Shown one piece after another: positions 33,311 to 42,155 of a DNA stretch of 64,000 nt. The stretch comes from Bacillus sp. EB600. GTDB taxonomy: Bacteria > Bacillota > Bacilli > Bacillales > Cytobacillaceae. Below the pieces are notes generated by a model. It ran no database searches. It was given only the letters and a program-made list of their open reading frames with translations, and had not been told where the DNA came from. Every line of letters begins with the position of its first letter. Within the stretch, counting starts at the first letter, position 1. The stretch spans positions 1 to 64,000 of the forward strand of contig NZ_JAEVLT010000009.1 of the NCBI RefSeq assembly GCF_024494385.1, given 5' to 3'. Both the position numbers and the translations under genes were made by a program.

Positions 33311-34846
33311 ATGGCCAGGAAAAATAAAACAATTACCCTTCCAACAAGTATCGGTTTCGGATTAACAGATATGATGGGCGGAGGAGCCTTCACAATTATT
33401 GGTGCATGGCTATTATTCTTTTTTACAAAGTTTGCAGGTTTAACTCCTGTTGAGGCCGCATCAATCATCGCGATTGCCCGGATTGTGGATGCAGTCGTCA
33501 GTTTATTTATGGGCAGCTTATCAGATAACTTCTTTAAATTTAAATTGGGAAGAAAATTTGGCCGACGCAGATTTTTCTTACTGATTGGCTCACCTTTAAT
33601 GCTTGTTTACGTTTTACTGTGGGTAACAGGAATGCATTATCTATACTATCTGCTTACATACTTAGCGTTTGAAATTATCGCGGCAATGGTATTGATCCCG
33701 TGGGAAACGCTTCCTTCAGAAATGACAAAAGACTTTAATAAAAGAACAAAATTATCAACAGCTAGAATGTTCATTTCAGGTACAGGTACATTTTTAGCAA
33801 CGTTTATTCCAGGTCAATTATTCGGTATTTTAGGACAGGACAGTCCTATGTCTTTCCTAATCAATGGCGCATTCTTCGCAGTACTGTTTGCGATTTGTAT
33901 CTTTATTTCTTTCCGCTCAACATGGGAAAGAGAAGTTTCACCTGAGGATATGCAGAAATACATCGATGCCAAGAAAGAGCACAAAAGCTTTGCTGACAAT
34001 TTAAAAGGCATTACGCAAACATTAGTTGATTTTGGTTCCACTTTCAAAGTAAAAAGTTTCCGTAAGCATTTACTTATCTATATTTGCTCAATGACAGCAA
34101 AAGATGCTTTTAACGCAGTGTTTGTATTCTACTGTGTATATGCATTGAATAGCACATCATCACTTGCGGCCAACTTACTTTCATTTAGTATCATTGGACT
34201 TCCAGGGGCAATCGTTTATGGATTCTTAATGATAAAAATTGGACCAGCTAACTTATTCAAAATTTCTTATTCAACGATGATCCTTTGTTTATTAGGATAT
34301 GGAGCAGTTTATTTATACCATCCAAGTAACTTACTCCTTACTTTAGGAATTATCTCATTCGTCTATCAAATCGGCAGAAGTATGCTGGAATTTGTTCCTT
34401 GGAATGTGTTCCCATTCATTCCAGACGTAGACGAAATGATTACCGGAAAAAGACGCGAAGGAATCTTTGCATCCGTTATGACATTCTTTAGAAAATCTTC
34501 CGTGGCACTTGCAACCTTCTTAGTTGGGGCAGTCCTGCAAGCTGGAGGTTTTGTTCAAAAAGCACCAACACAGTCAGTAAGCGCTGTTCACACGATTGTT
34601 GGGATCATGCTTATTGGGGTTATCGGATTACTGCTGGTAGCATTGATTGCAGCCTTCACATTTAAATTGAACAAACAAACACATGGTATTCTTGTTGATG
34701 AAATCAACCGTTTGAAAAACAACGGAAGCAAAGAAAATGTGGATCCAAAAACAAAACAAGTTGTCGAAACACTTACCGGTTATAAATATGAAAAACTATG
34801 GGGCGGCAAAACAAAAGCTGAATTCCCACAAGCTAAAGCTAACTAA
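33311..34846 (+). CDS. GPH-family (MFS) sugar or hexuronide:cation symporter
   Basis: 511 residues with about 12 membrane helices. The N-terminal IGFGLTDMMGGGAFTIIGAWLLFFFT and RIVDAVVSLFMGSLSDNF...GRKFGRRRFF motifs (RxxDxxxDP/MG-like and the RxGRRRxF loop) identify the glycoside-pentoside-hexuronide family. Its position ahead of uxuA and uxuB suggests uptake of glucuronate or a glucuronide; this is inferred from context. The C-terminus carries a 50-residue cytoplasmic tail. GAGGGGG precedes the ATG at 33311. Confidence 0.82.
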   Translation: MARKNKTITLPTSIGFGLTDMMGGGAFTIIGAWLLFFFTKFAGLTPVEAASIIAIARIVDAVVSLFMGSLSDNFFKFKLGRKFGRRRFFLLIGSPLMLVYVLLWVTGMHYLYYLLTYLAFEIIAAMVLIPWETLPSEMTKDFNKRTKLSTARMFISGTGTFLATFIPGQLFGILGQDSPMSFLINGAFFAVLFAICIFISFRSTWEREVSPEDMQKYIDAKKEHKSFADNLKGITQTLVDFGSTFKVKSFRKHLLIYICSMTAKDAFNAVFVFYCVYALNSTSSLAANLLSFSIIGLPGAIVYGFLMIKIGPANLFKISYSTMILCLLGYGAVYLYHPSNLLLTLGIISFVYQIGRSMLEFVPWNVFPFIPDVDEMITGKRREGIFASVMTFFRKSSVALATFLVGAVLQAGGFVQKAPTQSVSAVHTIVGIMLIGVIGLLLVALIAAFTFKLNKQTHGILVDEINRLKNNGSKENVDPKTKQVVETLTGYKYEKLWGGKTKAEFPQAKAN

Positions 34847-34868
34847 CTGAAAACAAGGGTGAAAACAT

Positions 34869-34912
34869 GGGGACGGTTCTTTTGATCTAAAAGTATTCAA
34901 AAGAACCGTCCC
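34869..34912. repeat. GGGGACGGTTCTTTTG hairpin element, copy 4
   Basis: Left arm GGGGACGGTTCTTTTGAT and right arm ATTCAAAAGAACCGTCCC. The right arm is immediately followed by the GntR-like fragment. Confidence 0.85.
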
Positions 34913-35023
34913 TTTGTATCGTTTGTATACGAACAGATCAGAGGGGAAATTTTAAAAATAAAACTTGGACCTGGGACAAACATCTCTGAAGTTTGCCGCG
35001 GGAAAGAACGTACGTGGACAATG
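34913..35023 (+). pseudogene. Remnant of a GntR-family regulator, between two hairpin-element arms
   Basis: The frame from 34925 reads VYEQIRGEILKIKLGPGTNISEV, the typical start of the winged helix of a GntR/FadR-type regulator, then degenerates without a helix-turn-helix core. A hairpin-element right arm lies on each side (34895-34912 and 35024-35044). GntR regulators commonly control uxu genes, so this is probably the relic of the local repressor. Confidence 0.6.
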
Positions 35024-35044
35024 ATTCAAAAGAACCGTCGCCCC
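35024..35044. repeat. Solitary right arm of the hairpin element
   Basis: ATTCAAAAGAACCGTCGCCCC matches the right arm of copy 4 with one inserted base. No left arm of similar quality is adjacent. Confidence 0.6.
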
Positions 35045-35084
35045 AACACACCACAACACCCTCAACATGAAGGAGGAACTAAGA

Positions 35085-36152
35085 TTGCAAATGACATTTA
35101 GATGGTATGGAGAAGGCAATGACTCCATTACTTTAAAACAAATTCGCCAGATACCGGGAGTTAAAGGAGTGGTATGGGCACTGCATGATGTGCCTGTTGG
35201 AGAGGTTTGGCTTGCCGGCCGGATCGAGGAAGTAGTAAATCAGGCCAGTGAGTATGGTTTAAATACAGAGGTAGTTGAGAGCGTTAATATTCATGAAGAT
35301 ATTAAGCTTGGATTACCTACGAGAGATAAATATATCGAAGCGTATAAAGAAACATTGAAAAACTTAAGCAAATTCGGCGTTAAGTGTGTATGTTATAACT
35401 TTATGCCTGTATTTGATTGGTTCCGTACCGATTTATTTAAAGAAGCAGAGGATGGCAGTACTGCCTTATTTTTCGATGCCAAAAAGGTTCTTTCCCTTAC
35501 ACCAGAAGAGGTTGTAAAGAATATGGAAGAGAACGCCAAGGATTTCACACTCCCAGGTTGGGAACCTGAAAGATTAAAGGATTTGAAATCTTTATTTGCT
35601 CAGTATAAAAATATTTCAGAAGCTGATTTATTAGCGAATCTAACTTATTTTTTGAAAGAAATTTGCCCGGTTGCGGAAGAGTGCGGCATTAAAATGGCGA
35701 TCCATCCAGATGACCCGCCATTCTCCATCTTTGGTTTACCACGGATCGTCAAAAATAAAGAGGATATTGGGCGTCTTTTAGATGCTGTCGACAGTCCCTC
35801 CAATGGGTTAACTTTTTGCTCTGGTTCGTTAGGTGGCAATATAAACAATGATTTAATTGATATTGCGAGGACTTTTACAGATCGAATTCCGTTCGCCCAT
35901 ATCCGGAATGTAAAACACTTTGGAGATGGCAGCTTTATTGAAACATCCCATAATGTTGAAGATGGTTCTTTACCGATTACAGGAATTGTCAATGCATTAT
36001 ATGAGAATGGATTCGACGGCTATATTCGCCCGGATCATGGCAGACATATTTGGGATGAAGTATGCCGTCCAGGCTACGGCTTATACGACCGTGCCTTAGG
36101 AATCATGTATTTACTAGGTGCTTGGCATACAAATGCTTTATTAAAAGAGTAG
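35085..36152 (+). CDS. uxuA: Mannonate dehydratase
   Basis: 355-residue cytoplasmic TIM-barrel enzyme dehydrating D-mannonate to 2-dehydro-3-deoxy-gluconate in glucuronate breakdown. MTFRWYG at the start, CYNFMPVFDWFRTD, MAIHPDDPP, FCSGSLGGN, HIRNVK and RPDHGRHIW contain the His/Asp/Cys metal-binding residues of UxuA. The TTG at 35085 is used: AAGGAGGA (35070-35077) lies upstream, whereas the ATG at 35067 lies before the Shine-Dalgarno sequence. Next to a transporter and a fructuronate reductase. Confidence 0.92.
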   Translation: MQMTFRWYGEGNDSITLKQIRQIPGVKGVVWALHDVPVGEVWLAGRIEEVVNQASEYGLNTEVVESVNIHEDIKLGLPTRDKYIEAYKETLKNLSKFGVKCVCYNFMPVFDWFRTDLFKEAEDGSTALFFDAKKVLSLTPEEVVKNMEENAKDFTLPGWEPERLKDLKSLFAQYKNISEADLLANLTYFLKEICPVAEECGIKMAIHPDDPPFSIFGLPRIVKNKEDIGRLLDAVDSPSNGLTFCSGSLGGNINNDLIDIARTFTDRIPFAHIRNVKHFGDGSFIETSHNVEDGSLPITGIVNALYENGFDGYIRPDHGRHIWDEVCRPGYGLYDRALGIMYLLGAWHTNALLKE

Positions 36153-36159
36153 GAAACAT

Positions 36160-36203
36160 GGGGACGGTTCTTTTGCTTAAAAAGGGGCATAAGAACCGTC
36201 CCC
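36160..36203. repeat. GGGGACGGTTCTTTTG hairpin element, copy 5
   Basis: Arms GGGGACGGTTCTTTTGCTT and AAGAACCGTCCCC; the inner stem has partly decayed (12-nt loop). 8 bp after the uxuA stop. Confidence 0.85.
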
Positions 36204-36319
36204 ATGAGTCTACATATTCATTTTTGCAAAAGGGAATGCTCTTATTATAAAAATGTTCATTTATATCTTACTGTCAATGATCATTTATGAATGAGGTTTG
36301 AAAATAAGGAGGGGTACAA

Positions 36320-37942
36320 TTGGTTAAGTTAGGAATTGAAGAGTTAAAAACGCAAAAAGACAAATTTGCTCAGATTGGGATTAAAACACCAGAATATGAT
36401 TTTGAAAAAGTGTGGGAAGCAACGAAAAAAGAGCCGATTTGGCTACACTTCGGTCCAGGTAATTTATTTAGAGCCTTCCATTCTGTTTTACAGCAGCATT
36501 TAATTGAAAAGAAGGAAACCGATAAAGGGGTTATTGTTGTTTCTACCTTCAGTGATGCCTTGATTGAAAAAGTTTATCATCCATACAATAACTTAAGTTT
36601 GGATGTCGTGATGAAAGCCGATGGCTCATTGGATATGGAAGCTGTGGCCAGTGTTGCGGAAAGTCTTTCTACATATAGCGGGCCGGAATCATGGCAACGG
36701 TTAAAAGAGATCTTTAAAAACCCATCTCTCCAATTTGTTACTTTTTCAATCACAGAAAAAGGCTATGACTTACGAGACATGAATGGAGAAATCCGTCCCG
36801 CCTTTAAAGATGAAATCCAGAAGGGACTTGAGCATCCAAACCATGCGATGATTTTGCTGACATCCCTTTTATTTGAAAGATATCAAAATGGAAAGGCTGC
36901 TTTAGCGCTGGTAAGTACTGATAATTTCTCTCATAATGGCGACAAGTTGAAAGCTGCTGTTTTCACAGTAGCAAATATGTGGCTGGAAAACGGTGTTGTC
37001 GATCAAGGCTTTATTGATTATCTCAATGATCAAACGAAAATTACCTTTCCGTGGAGTATGATTGATAAAATTACACCGCAGTCCTCTCCAATCGTTGCAG
37101 AAAAGTTACAAGCACTTGGCTACGAAAGTGCTGAACTGATTCGAACGAGACCAAATGGCCCGGCAATTGCACCATTTGTGAATACGGAGGAAAGCCAATA
37201 TCTTGTCATTGAGGACCTTTTTCCAAATGGAAGACCACCGTTAGAAAAAGTCGGTGTCTACTTTACGGAAAGAGAAACTGTTGACAAGGTAGAAAGAATG
37301 AAAGTATGTACCTGCTTAAATCCACTTCATACTGCATTAGCGATCTTTGGTTGTTTGCTTGAATACACATCGATTGCTGATGAAATGAAGGATGAAGATT
37401 TAAAAACACTGGTTGAAAAAATTGGCTATGATGAAGGCATGAAGACAGTTACCAACCCTGGCATCATTGACCCAATGCAGTTTATTAAAGAGGTCATTGA
37501 GGTACGTTTTCCAAATCCGAATAACCCAGATACACCACAACGGATTGCGACAGATACTTCACAGAAGCTGGCGATTCGCTTTGGGGAAACAATCAAATCG
37601 TATGTCCAAAGAGACGAACTACATGTCAAAGATTTAACGCTTATCCCATTAACGATCGCTGCTTGGTGCCGTTATTTGATGGGCATCAATGATGCTGGTA
37701 AAGAAATGACGATTAGTCCAGATCCACTTTTAGAAGAAGTGCAGCAATATATCAAAAAGATCGAATTTGGAAATCCAGATTCAGTCGGCGACTCCCTAAA
37801 ACCAATTCTCTCAAACCACAAAATCTTTGGTGTTGATTTATACGAAATTGGTTTAGGAGAAAAAGTAGAAGAATTCTACAAACAACTCATCAAAGGACCA
37901 GGTGCAGTCAGAACCACATTGCACAACCAAGTCAATAAGTAA
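36320..37942 (+). CDS. uxuB: Mannitol dehydrogenase family protein, probable fructuronate reductase
   Basis: 540-residue long-chain polyol dehydrogenase. The N-terminal Rossmann segment has IWLHFGPGNLFRAFHSVLQQ, followed by FSITEKGYDL, LVSTDNFSHNG, and the C-terminal catalytic Lys region KVCTCLNPLHTALAIFGCLL. By context with uxuA it should reduce D-fructuronate to D-mannonate with NADH. It is longer than E. coli UxuB (about 486 residues), and B. subtilis uses an unrelated SDR for the step. Tagaturonate reductase is the alternative. TTG start with AAGGAGGGG. Glucuronate isomerase (uxaC), kdgK and kdgA are not in the window. Confidence 0.8.
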   Translation: MVKLGIEELKTQKDKFAQIGIKTPEYDFEKVWEATKKEPIWLHFGPGNLFRAFHSVLQQHLIEKKETDKGVIVVSTFSDALIEKVYHPYNNLSLDVVMKADGSLDMEAVASVAESLSTYSGPESWQRLKEIFKNPSLQFVTFSITEKGYDLRDMNGEIRPAFKDEIQKGLEHPNHAMILLTSLLFERYQNGKAALALVSTDNFSHNGDKLKAAVFTVANMWLENGVVDQGFIDYLNDQTKITFPWSMIDKITPQSSPIVAEKLQALGYESAELIRTRPNGPAIAPFVNTEESQYLVIEDLFPNGRPPLEKVGVYFTERETVDKVERMKVCTCLNPLHTALAIFGCLLEYTSIADEMKDEDLKTLVEKIGYDEGMKTVTNPGIIDPMQFIKEVIEVRFPNPNNPDTPQRIATDTSQKLAIRFGETIKSYVQRDELHVKDLTLIPLTIAAWCRYLMGINDAGKEMTISPDPLLEEVQQYIKKIEFGNPDSVGDSLKPILSNHKIFGVDLYEIGLGEKVEEFYKQLIKGPGAVRTTLHNQVNK

Positions 37943-37943
37943 T

Positions 37944-37987
37944 GAAAAAGTGACTAAAGGGACGTTTCTCTTGAGTCACTTTTTTAG
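37944..37987 (+). terminator. Terminator of uxuB with a hairpin-element remnant in its loop
   Basis: AAAAAGTGACT pairs with AGTCACTTTTTT. The loop contains GGGACGTTTCTCTTG, a decayed left arm of the GGGGACGGTTCTTTTG element. Confidence 0.8.
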
Positions 37988-38033
37988 GGTTAGGGCCTGC
38001 TTTCAGTTTGGAAATTTACAGTAAATGGAAAGA

Positions 38034-38127
38034 TGCTCATAACTGCATCAAAATGGTTCATAACTCTCGGAAATGGGTCATAAGTAAGGCAGAATGGTTC
38101 ATAAACTCTAAAAATGGTTCATAACCA
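38034..38127 (+). repeat. Phased 20/21-nt repeat array C (core ATGGTTCATAAC)
   Basis: Five units with cores at 38034 (TGCTCATAAC), 38054, 38074 (TGGGTCATAAG), 38095 and 38115; steps are 20, 20, 21 and 20 nt. Same core as arrays A and F. A possible further unit (GGTGGTC) follows at 38133. Confidence 0.75.
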
Positions 38128-38569
38128 AGCGGGTGGTCGAAAAAAATAAGGGATAAAATACCTGAGCCAGGCTGCGACCTGGCTTCAACTCATGGGGAGT
38201 TAAAAGGTTATCATGAGAACCGTCCCTATGCATTCCCCTATGCATTCCTTATGCATTATTTGAGGATGTCGAATAATGAAATTATACAGAATTAATTACT
38301 AAATTTTCAAAAAACTTTATCTTTCGTGCATATTCCCGTATCCAAGCTAATAAACTATAAAAAACCTTTATAAAGAGAGTGTTTGAGGTGAGGAGTCGTT
38401 TTTGACAACGGGATTTCAGTTGGGGACATGATTATTCATTGAACGCACAGAAAGCAGCAGGCATAGCTTTCTGCCGTATGTTTCTGCATGCGGGTAGTAG
38501 TATTTCATCGAAGTGATAAGCGGGTCTCATTTCACACTTCTCACATCCAATTTGGGGAGGGCGAGTGGT
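38128..38569. other. Non-coding region upstream of spoIIID
   Basis: Holds a small palindrome AGCCAGG-ctgcga-CCTGGCT (about 38165-38184), a heavily decayed hairpin element (GGGGAG at 38193, GAACCGTCCC ending 38226), and short ATGCATTCC repeats (38228-38255). No gene. I could not settle on a SigE promoter for spoIIID. Confidence 0.45.
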
Positions 38570-38845
38570 GTGCACGATTACATCAAAGAGAGAACTATCA
38601 AGATTGGAAAGTATATCGTGGAGACGAGGAAAACGGTTCGCGTGATTGCGAAGGAGTTTGGCGTATCCAAAAGTACAGTCCATAAAGATTTGACAGAAAG
38701 ACTTCCTGAAATTAACCCGGACCTAGCAAATGAGGTAAAAGAAATTTTAGATTATCATAAATCGATCCGACACCTTCGGGGCGGAGAGGCCACAAAAATG
38801 AAATACCAGAAAGAAGAAAGAGAAGGGGAAGCTGTAAAGCAATAA
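38570..38845 (+). CDS. spoIIID: Sporulation transcriptional regulator SpoIIID
   Basis: 91-residue DNA-binding protein of the mother cell that switches the programme from SigE to SigK by repressing and activating many genes. The helix-turn-helix VRVIAKEFGVSKSTVHKDL (about 24-42) and the basic C-terminal region (RHLRGGEATKMKY) are nearly identical to the B. subtilis protein. GTG start at 38570 after GGGGAGGGCG, giving the conserved MHDYIKERT N-terminus. Followed by mbl, as in B. subtilis. Confidence 0.96.
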   Translation: MHDYIKERTIKIGKYIVETRKTVRVIAKEFGVSKSTVHKDLTERLPEINPDLANEVKEILDYHKSIRHLRGGEATKMKYQKEEREGEAVKQ

Positions 38846-38934
38846 ATGTAGATATCCAACATTCCTTTTTTCCTTGAACATGACATGACTCTACACAAAT
38901 TTACAAACTTTTTGTATGAAATGAATATTTATTG

Positions 38935-38943
38935 TGCTACAAT
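38935..38943 (+). promoter_or_regulatory. Extended -10 promoter of mbl
   Basis: TGCTACAAT, an extended -10, about 50 bp upstream of the mbl start. The best -35 (TTGTAT, 38912-38917) is 20 nt away, so the -35 is weak. Confidence 0.5.
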
Positions 38944-38994
38944 ATACAATTAGGACAGTATGTGGATTCCTTATCAAGGAGGAAAGAAAAGAGA

Positions 38995-39996
38995 ATGTTT
39001 GCAAGGGATATTGGTATTGATTTAGGAACGGCTAATGTGTTGATTCACGTTAAAGGCCGGGGGATTGTTTTAAATGAGCCCTCTGTCGTAGCAATCGATA
39101 AAAATACAAACCGTGTTCTTGCCGTTGGCGAGGAAGCACGCAAAATGGTTGGACGTACACCAGGAAACATTGTAGCAATCCGTCCACTTAAAGACGGTGT
39201 CATCGCAGATTTTGACGTAACAGAAGCAATGTTAAAGCATTTTATTAATAAATTAAATGTAAAAGGCTTTTTATCAAAGCCGCGCATCTTGATTTGCTGC
39301 CCAACGAACATCACAAGTGTCGAGCAAAAAGCAATTCGCGAAGCTGCTGAAAAAAGCGGCGGGAAAAAGATTTATTTAGAAGAAGAACCAAAGGTAGCCG
39401 CAATTGGCGCCGGAATGGACATATTCCAGCCAAGCGGAAACATGGTAGTTGACATCGGAGGAGGAACGACGGATGTAGCTGTGCTATCAATGGGCGACAT
39501 CGTTACATCTTCCTCCATAAAAATGGCTGGCGACAAATTCGATGCAGAAATCTTAAATTACATTAAACGTGAATACAAGCTTCTCATCGGAGAGCGTACA
39601 GCTGAAAATATAAAAATTGGGATCGGAACCGTCTTCCCAGGATCCCGCTCCGAGGAAATGGAAATTCGCGGCCGTGATATGGTCAGTGGCCTTCCAAGAA
39701 CGATTTCTGTTCGCTCCGAAGAAGTGGAGCAAGCACTAAGGGAACACGTTGCCGTAATTGTTCAGGCAGCCAAGACCGTTCTTGAGCGCACACCGCCAGA
39801 ATTATCCGCAGATATCATTGATCGCGGTGTCATTCTCACAGGCGGCGGAGCATTGTTACATGGAATTGACACGCTGCTAGCCGAAGAACTAAAGGTTCCC
39901 GTACTCGTAGCAGAAAATCCAATGAGCTGCGTAGCAATTGGTACAGGCGTTATGCTCGACAACATCGATCGTCTTCCAAAAAGAAGAATCATATAA
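38995..39996 (+). CDS. mbl: Rod shape-determining protein Mbl
   Basis: 333-residue actin-like MreB homologue that forms membrane-associated filaments guiding lateral wall synthesis. Phosphate-1 motif DIGIDLGTANVLI at the start, VVDIGGGTTDVAV (phosphate 2) and LTGGGALLHGIDTLL (adenosine loop) are present. The position downstream of spoIIID and upstream of flhO identifies Mbl rather than MreB or MreBH. ATG at 38995 with AAGGAGGAAAG; the frame is open upstream but lacks a site there. Confidence 0.95.
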   Translation: MFARDIGIDLGTANVLIHVKGRGIVLNEPSVVAIDKNTNRVLAVGEEARKMVGRTPGNIVAIRPLKDGVIADFDVTEAMLKHFINKLNVKGFLSKPRILICCPTNITSVEQKAIREAAEKSGGKKIYLEEEPKVAAIGAGMDIFQPSGNMVVDIGGGTTDVAVLSMGDIVTSSSIKMAGDKFDAEILNYIKREYKLLIGERTAENIKIGIGTVFPGSRSEEMEIRGRDMVSGLPRTISVRSEEVEQALREHVAVIVQAAKTVLERTPPELSADIIDRGVILTGGGALLHGIDTLLAEELKVPVLVAENPMSCVAIGTGVMLDNIDRLPKRRII

Positions 39997-40002
39997 ACAA
40001 TC

Positions 40003-40031
40003 AAAAAGTCTAATATTCATTAGACTTTTTT
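40003..40031 (+). terminator. Terminator of mbl
   Basis: AAAAAGTCTAAT-attc-ATTAGACTTTTTT. Confidence 0.88.
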
Positions 40032-40056
40032 GCGTTTTAGAAGGTTCGAGCTCCAA

Positions 40057-40150
40057 ATACGGATAACGAACCAGAATATACGAATAAACGAAGAAATCAT
40101 ACGGTTATCTGGAAAATCATACAGACAAAATCCAAAAAAGACGGATAACT
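40057..40150 (+). repeat. Phased 20/21-nt repeat array D (core ACGGATAAC)
   Basis: Cores ACGGATAAC (40059), ACGAATAAA (40080), ACGGTTATC (40101), ACAGACAAA (40121) and ACGGATAAC (40141); steps are 21, 21, 20 and 20 nt. Located between the mbl terminator and flhO. Confidence 0.65.
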
Positions 40151-40174
40151 GAGCGGGGTAGCGGCTTCTTTCAC

Positions 40175-40220
40175 GGGGAGGTTTCTTTTGAATAAAAATG
40201 GAGTCACAAGAACCGTCCCC
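40175..40220. repeat. Degraded hairpin element, copy 6
   Basis: GGGGAGGTTTCTTTTG ... CAAGAACCGTCCCC. The right arm is intact and the left arm has two changes. Confidence 0.75.
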
Positions 40221-40359
40221 ATGCCCCCCATGCCCCCATGTTTTTCGATTAATTTTCACAGGATGCGACTTTTTTCTGCAAATAGTTGGTGTGTATTTTG
40301 TGAAAGTTTTCTATAATAAAGGTAAGTGTGGACGATGGGGTCCAAAAGAGGTGGAATGG

Positions 40360-41148
40360 ATGTTTAAGGGTTTTTATACGGCTGCTTCGGGGATGCTTGC
40401 CCAGCAGCGCAGGACGGATATGTTAACAAATAATATGGCAAATGCCAATACACCTGGATTTAAAGAAGATCAATCAACCTTAAGGGCGTTTCCTGATATG
40501 CTGTTGGAGCTGATGAACGGACAGACGCCAGGGGGTCCAAAGGTTGGCTCGCTGAGTACGGGCGTCTATATGCAGGAAGCGATTCCGAGATTTATTCAAG
40601 GTGATATGAAGGAAACAGATAATAAAACTGATATGGCCTTGGTCGATATCAATGCAAACGGATTGAGGGGTTCGGTCTTTTTCACGGTCCAGGACCCGAG
40701 CGGACAGCCCCGCTACACGCGAAACGGTAATTTTACATTAGATGCACAGGGCTATTTAACGACAGGCAACGGCCAATACATACTTGATACCAATGGCAAG
40801 CCGATTCAGCTTTCAAGCGACCAATTCACGGTGAGTGATACCGGCCTGATTACTGGCCAAAATGGTGAACAAGCTCAACTGGGAATTGCTTTTGCTGCCC
40901 AGCCAGGGAGTCTGATTAAAGAAGGCAACGGACTGTATCGAACGGAAAGTGGCACGTCACTCGCCAGCGCCGCCAACCAACAGTTCAAGCTCCAGCAGGG
41001 CTTCCTTGAACAATCGAATGTTGATCTGAGCAAATCAATGACGGATATGCTGACGGCCTACCGCTCTTTTGAAGCAAACCAAAAGATTTTGCAAGCCTAT
41101 GACCGCAGTATGGAAAAAGTAGCGAATGAGGTCGGAAAGATCGGTTGA
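40360..41148 (+). CDS. flhO: Flagellar hook-basal body protein FlhO
   Basis: 262-residue rod/hook family protein (FlgG/FlgF-like). The N-terminal domain GFYTAASGMLAQQRRTDMLTNNMANANTPGFKED is the Flg_bb_rod signature, and the C-terminal QGFLEQSNVDLSKSMTDMLTAYRSFEANQKILQAYD is the matching Flg_bbr_C region; the two helices form the coiled coil of the rod. Paralogous to the next gene. ATG at 40360 after GAGGTGG. Order mbl-flhO-flhP as in B. subtilis. A TATAAT at 40312-40317 may be its -10. Confidence 0.9.
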   Translation: MFKGFYTAASGMLAQQRRTDMLTNNMANANTPGFKEDQSTLRAFPDMLLELMNGQTPGGPKVGSLSTGVYMQEAIPRFIQGDMKETDNKTDMALVDINANGLRGSVFFTVQDPSGQPRYTRNGNFTLDAQGYLTTGNGQYILDTNGKPIQLSSDQFTVSDTGLITGQNGEQAQLGIAFAAQPGSLIKEGNGLYRTESGTSLASAANQQFKLQQGFLEQSNVDLSKSMTDMLTAYRSFEANQKILQAYDRSMEKVANEVGKIG

Positions 41149-41182
41149 TTTTTTAGAAAAAGTGAACAAAATGTGACATACG

Positions 41183-41299
41183 CGGAATAAATGGTGAAAT
41201 CCACGGAAAAACAAACAAAACGCGCGGAATAATCTACAATACTGGCGGAATTCTCCGGTTAGCAGGCGGAATTATTTTTCCCATAGCAGGCGGATAATT
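41183..41299 (+). repeat. Phased 21-nt repeat array E (core GCGGAATAA)
   Basis: CGGAA-type cores at 41183, 41204, 41225, 41246 and 41267, each exactly 21 nt apart, and a final AGCAGGCGGATAA unit at 41291 (24 nt). It fills the flhO-flhP gap. Confidence 0.75.
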
Positions 41300-41319
41300 T
41301 TTTCAAGGGAGGTTTAAAA

Positions 41320-42141
41320 ATGAATACCTCAATGATTACGGCAACCAATACTTTGAGTCAATTACAGAAGCAGTTGGACATAATAAGTAATAATCTCGCC
41401 AATCTTGATACAACTGGATACAAAAGCAAACAAGCCAGCTTCACGGACTTGCTTGTTCAGCAGTTTGCTAATCAGCCGGATGCCGGGAAAGAAGCAGGGC
41501 GGCTGACGCCGAACGGAATCCGCCAAGGCACAGGGGCTAAGCTGAATCAGGTGGAAATGAACAGTAGCCAGGGGAGCTTCAAGCCAACCGACAGGGACCT
41601 TGACACAGCTTTTCAAAAAGAGGGCCAGTACTACAAGGTGCTGGTCCAAAAGGATAACACAAGCTCAGTCCAATATACCCGGAACGGTGCGCTCGAACTA
41701 TCGCCTGTTGCCAATAACGAGACGATGCTTGTCACGAGCGAAGGCTATCCAATTTTGGATGAAAATAATAACCCAATTATTATTGCCGGCGATGTAGGGA
41801 AAATTGATATCACCCAAAATGGGACAATGAATGTAGCGATGACAAATGGAACGATGCAGTCCTTTAACCTGGGTGTCGTTCAAATCAATAAGCCGCAATT
41901 GTTTGAGCAAAAAGGTGGAAGCTTGATCGGACTTCCAAATAACGTAACGGCGGCAAATGGCATGTTGACTGAGCTTCCAAGGGAACAGATTTCAATTGGC
42001 CAGCGTATGCTCGAGCAATCAAATGTAGATATGTCGAAGGAAATGACCGATATGCTGAACGTACAGCGTTCGTATCAATTTCAATCCCGGGCCGTGACGA
42101 TGGCGGACCAAATGATGGGCCTGATTAATGGGATTCGTTAA
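41320..42141 (+). CDS. flhP: Flagellar hook-basal body protein FlhP
   Basis: 273-residue FlgG-like distal rod protein. N-terminal NTLSQLQKQLDIISNNLANLDTTGYKSKQASF and C-terminal LEQSNVDMSKEMTDMLNVQRSYQFQSRAVTMADQMMGLINGIR are the paired rod signatures. AGGGAGGTTT before the ATG. Separated from flhO by array E. Confidence 0.9.
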   Translation: MNTSMITATNTLSQLQKQLDIISNNLANLDTTGYKSKQASFTDLLVQQFANQPDAGKEAGRLTPNGIRQGTGAKLNQVEMNSSQGSFKPTDRDLDTAFQKEGQYYKVLVQKDNTSSVQYTRNGALELSPVANNETMLVTSEGYPILDENNNPIIIAGDVGKIDITQNGTMNVAMTNGTMQSFNLGVVQINKPQLFEQKGGSLIGLPNNVTAANGMLTELPREQISIGQRMLEQSNVDMSKEMTDMLNVQRSYQFQSRAVTMADQMMGLINGIR

Positions 42142-42155
42142 AAGGGGTAGGATGA

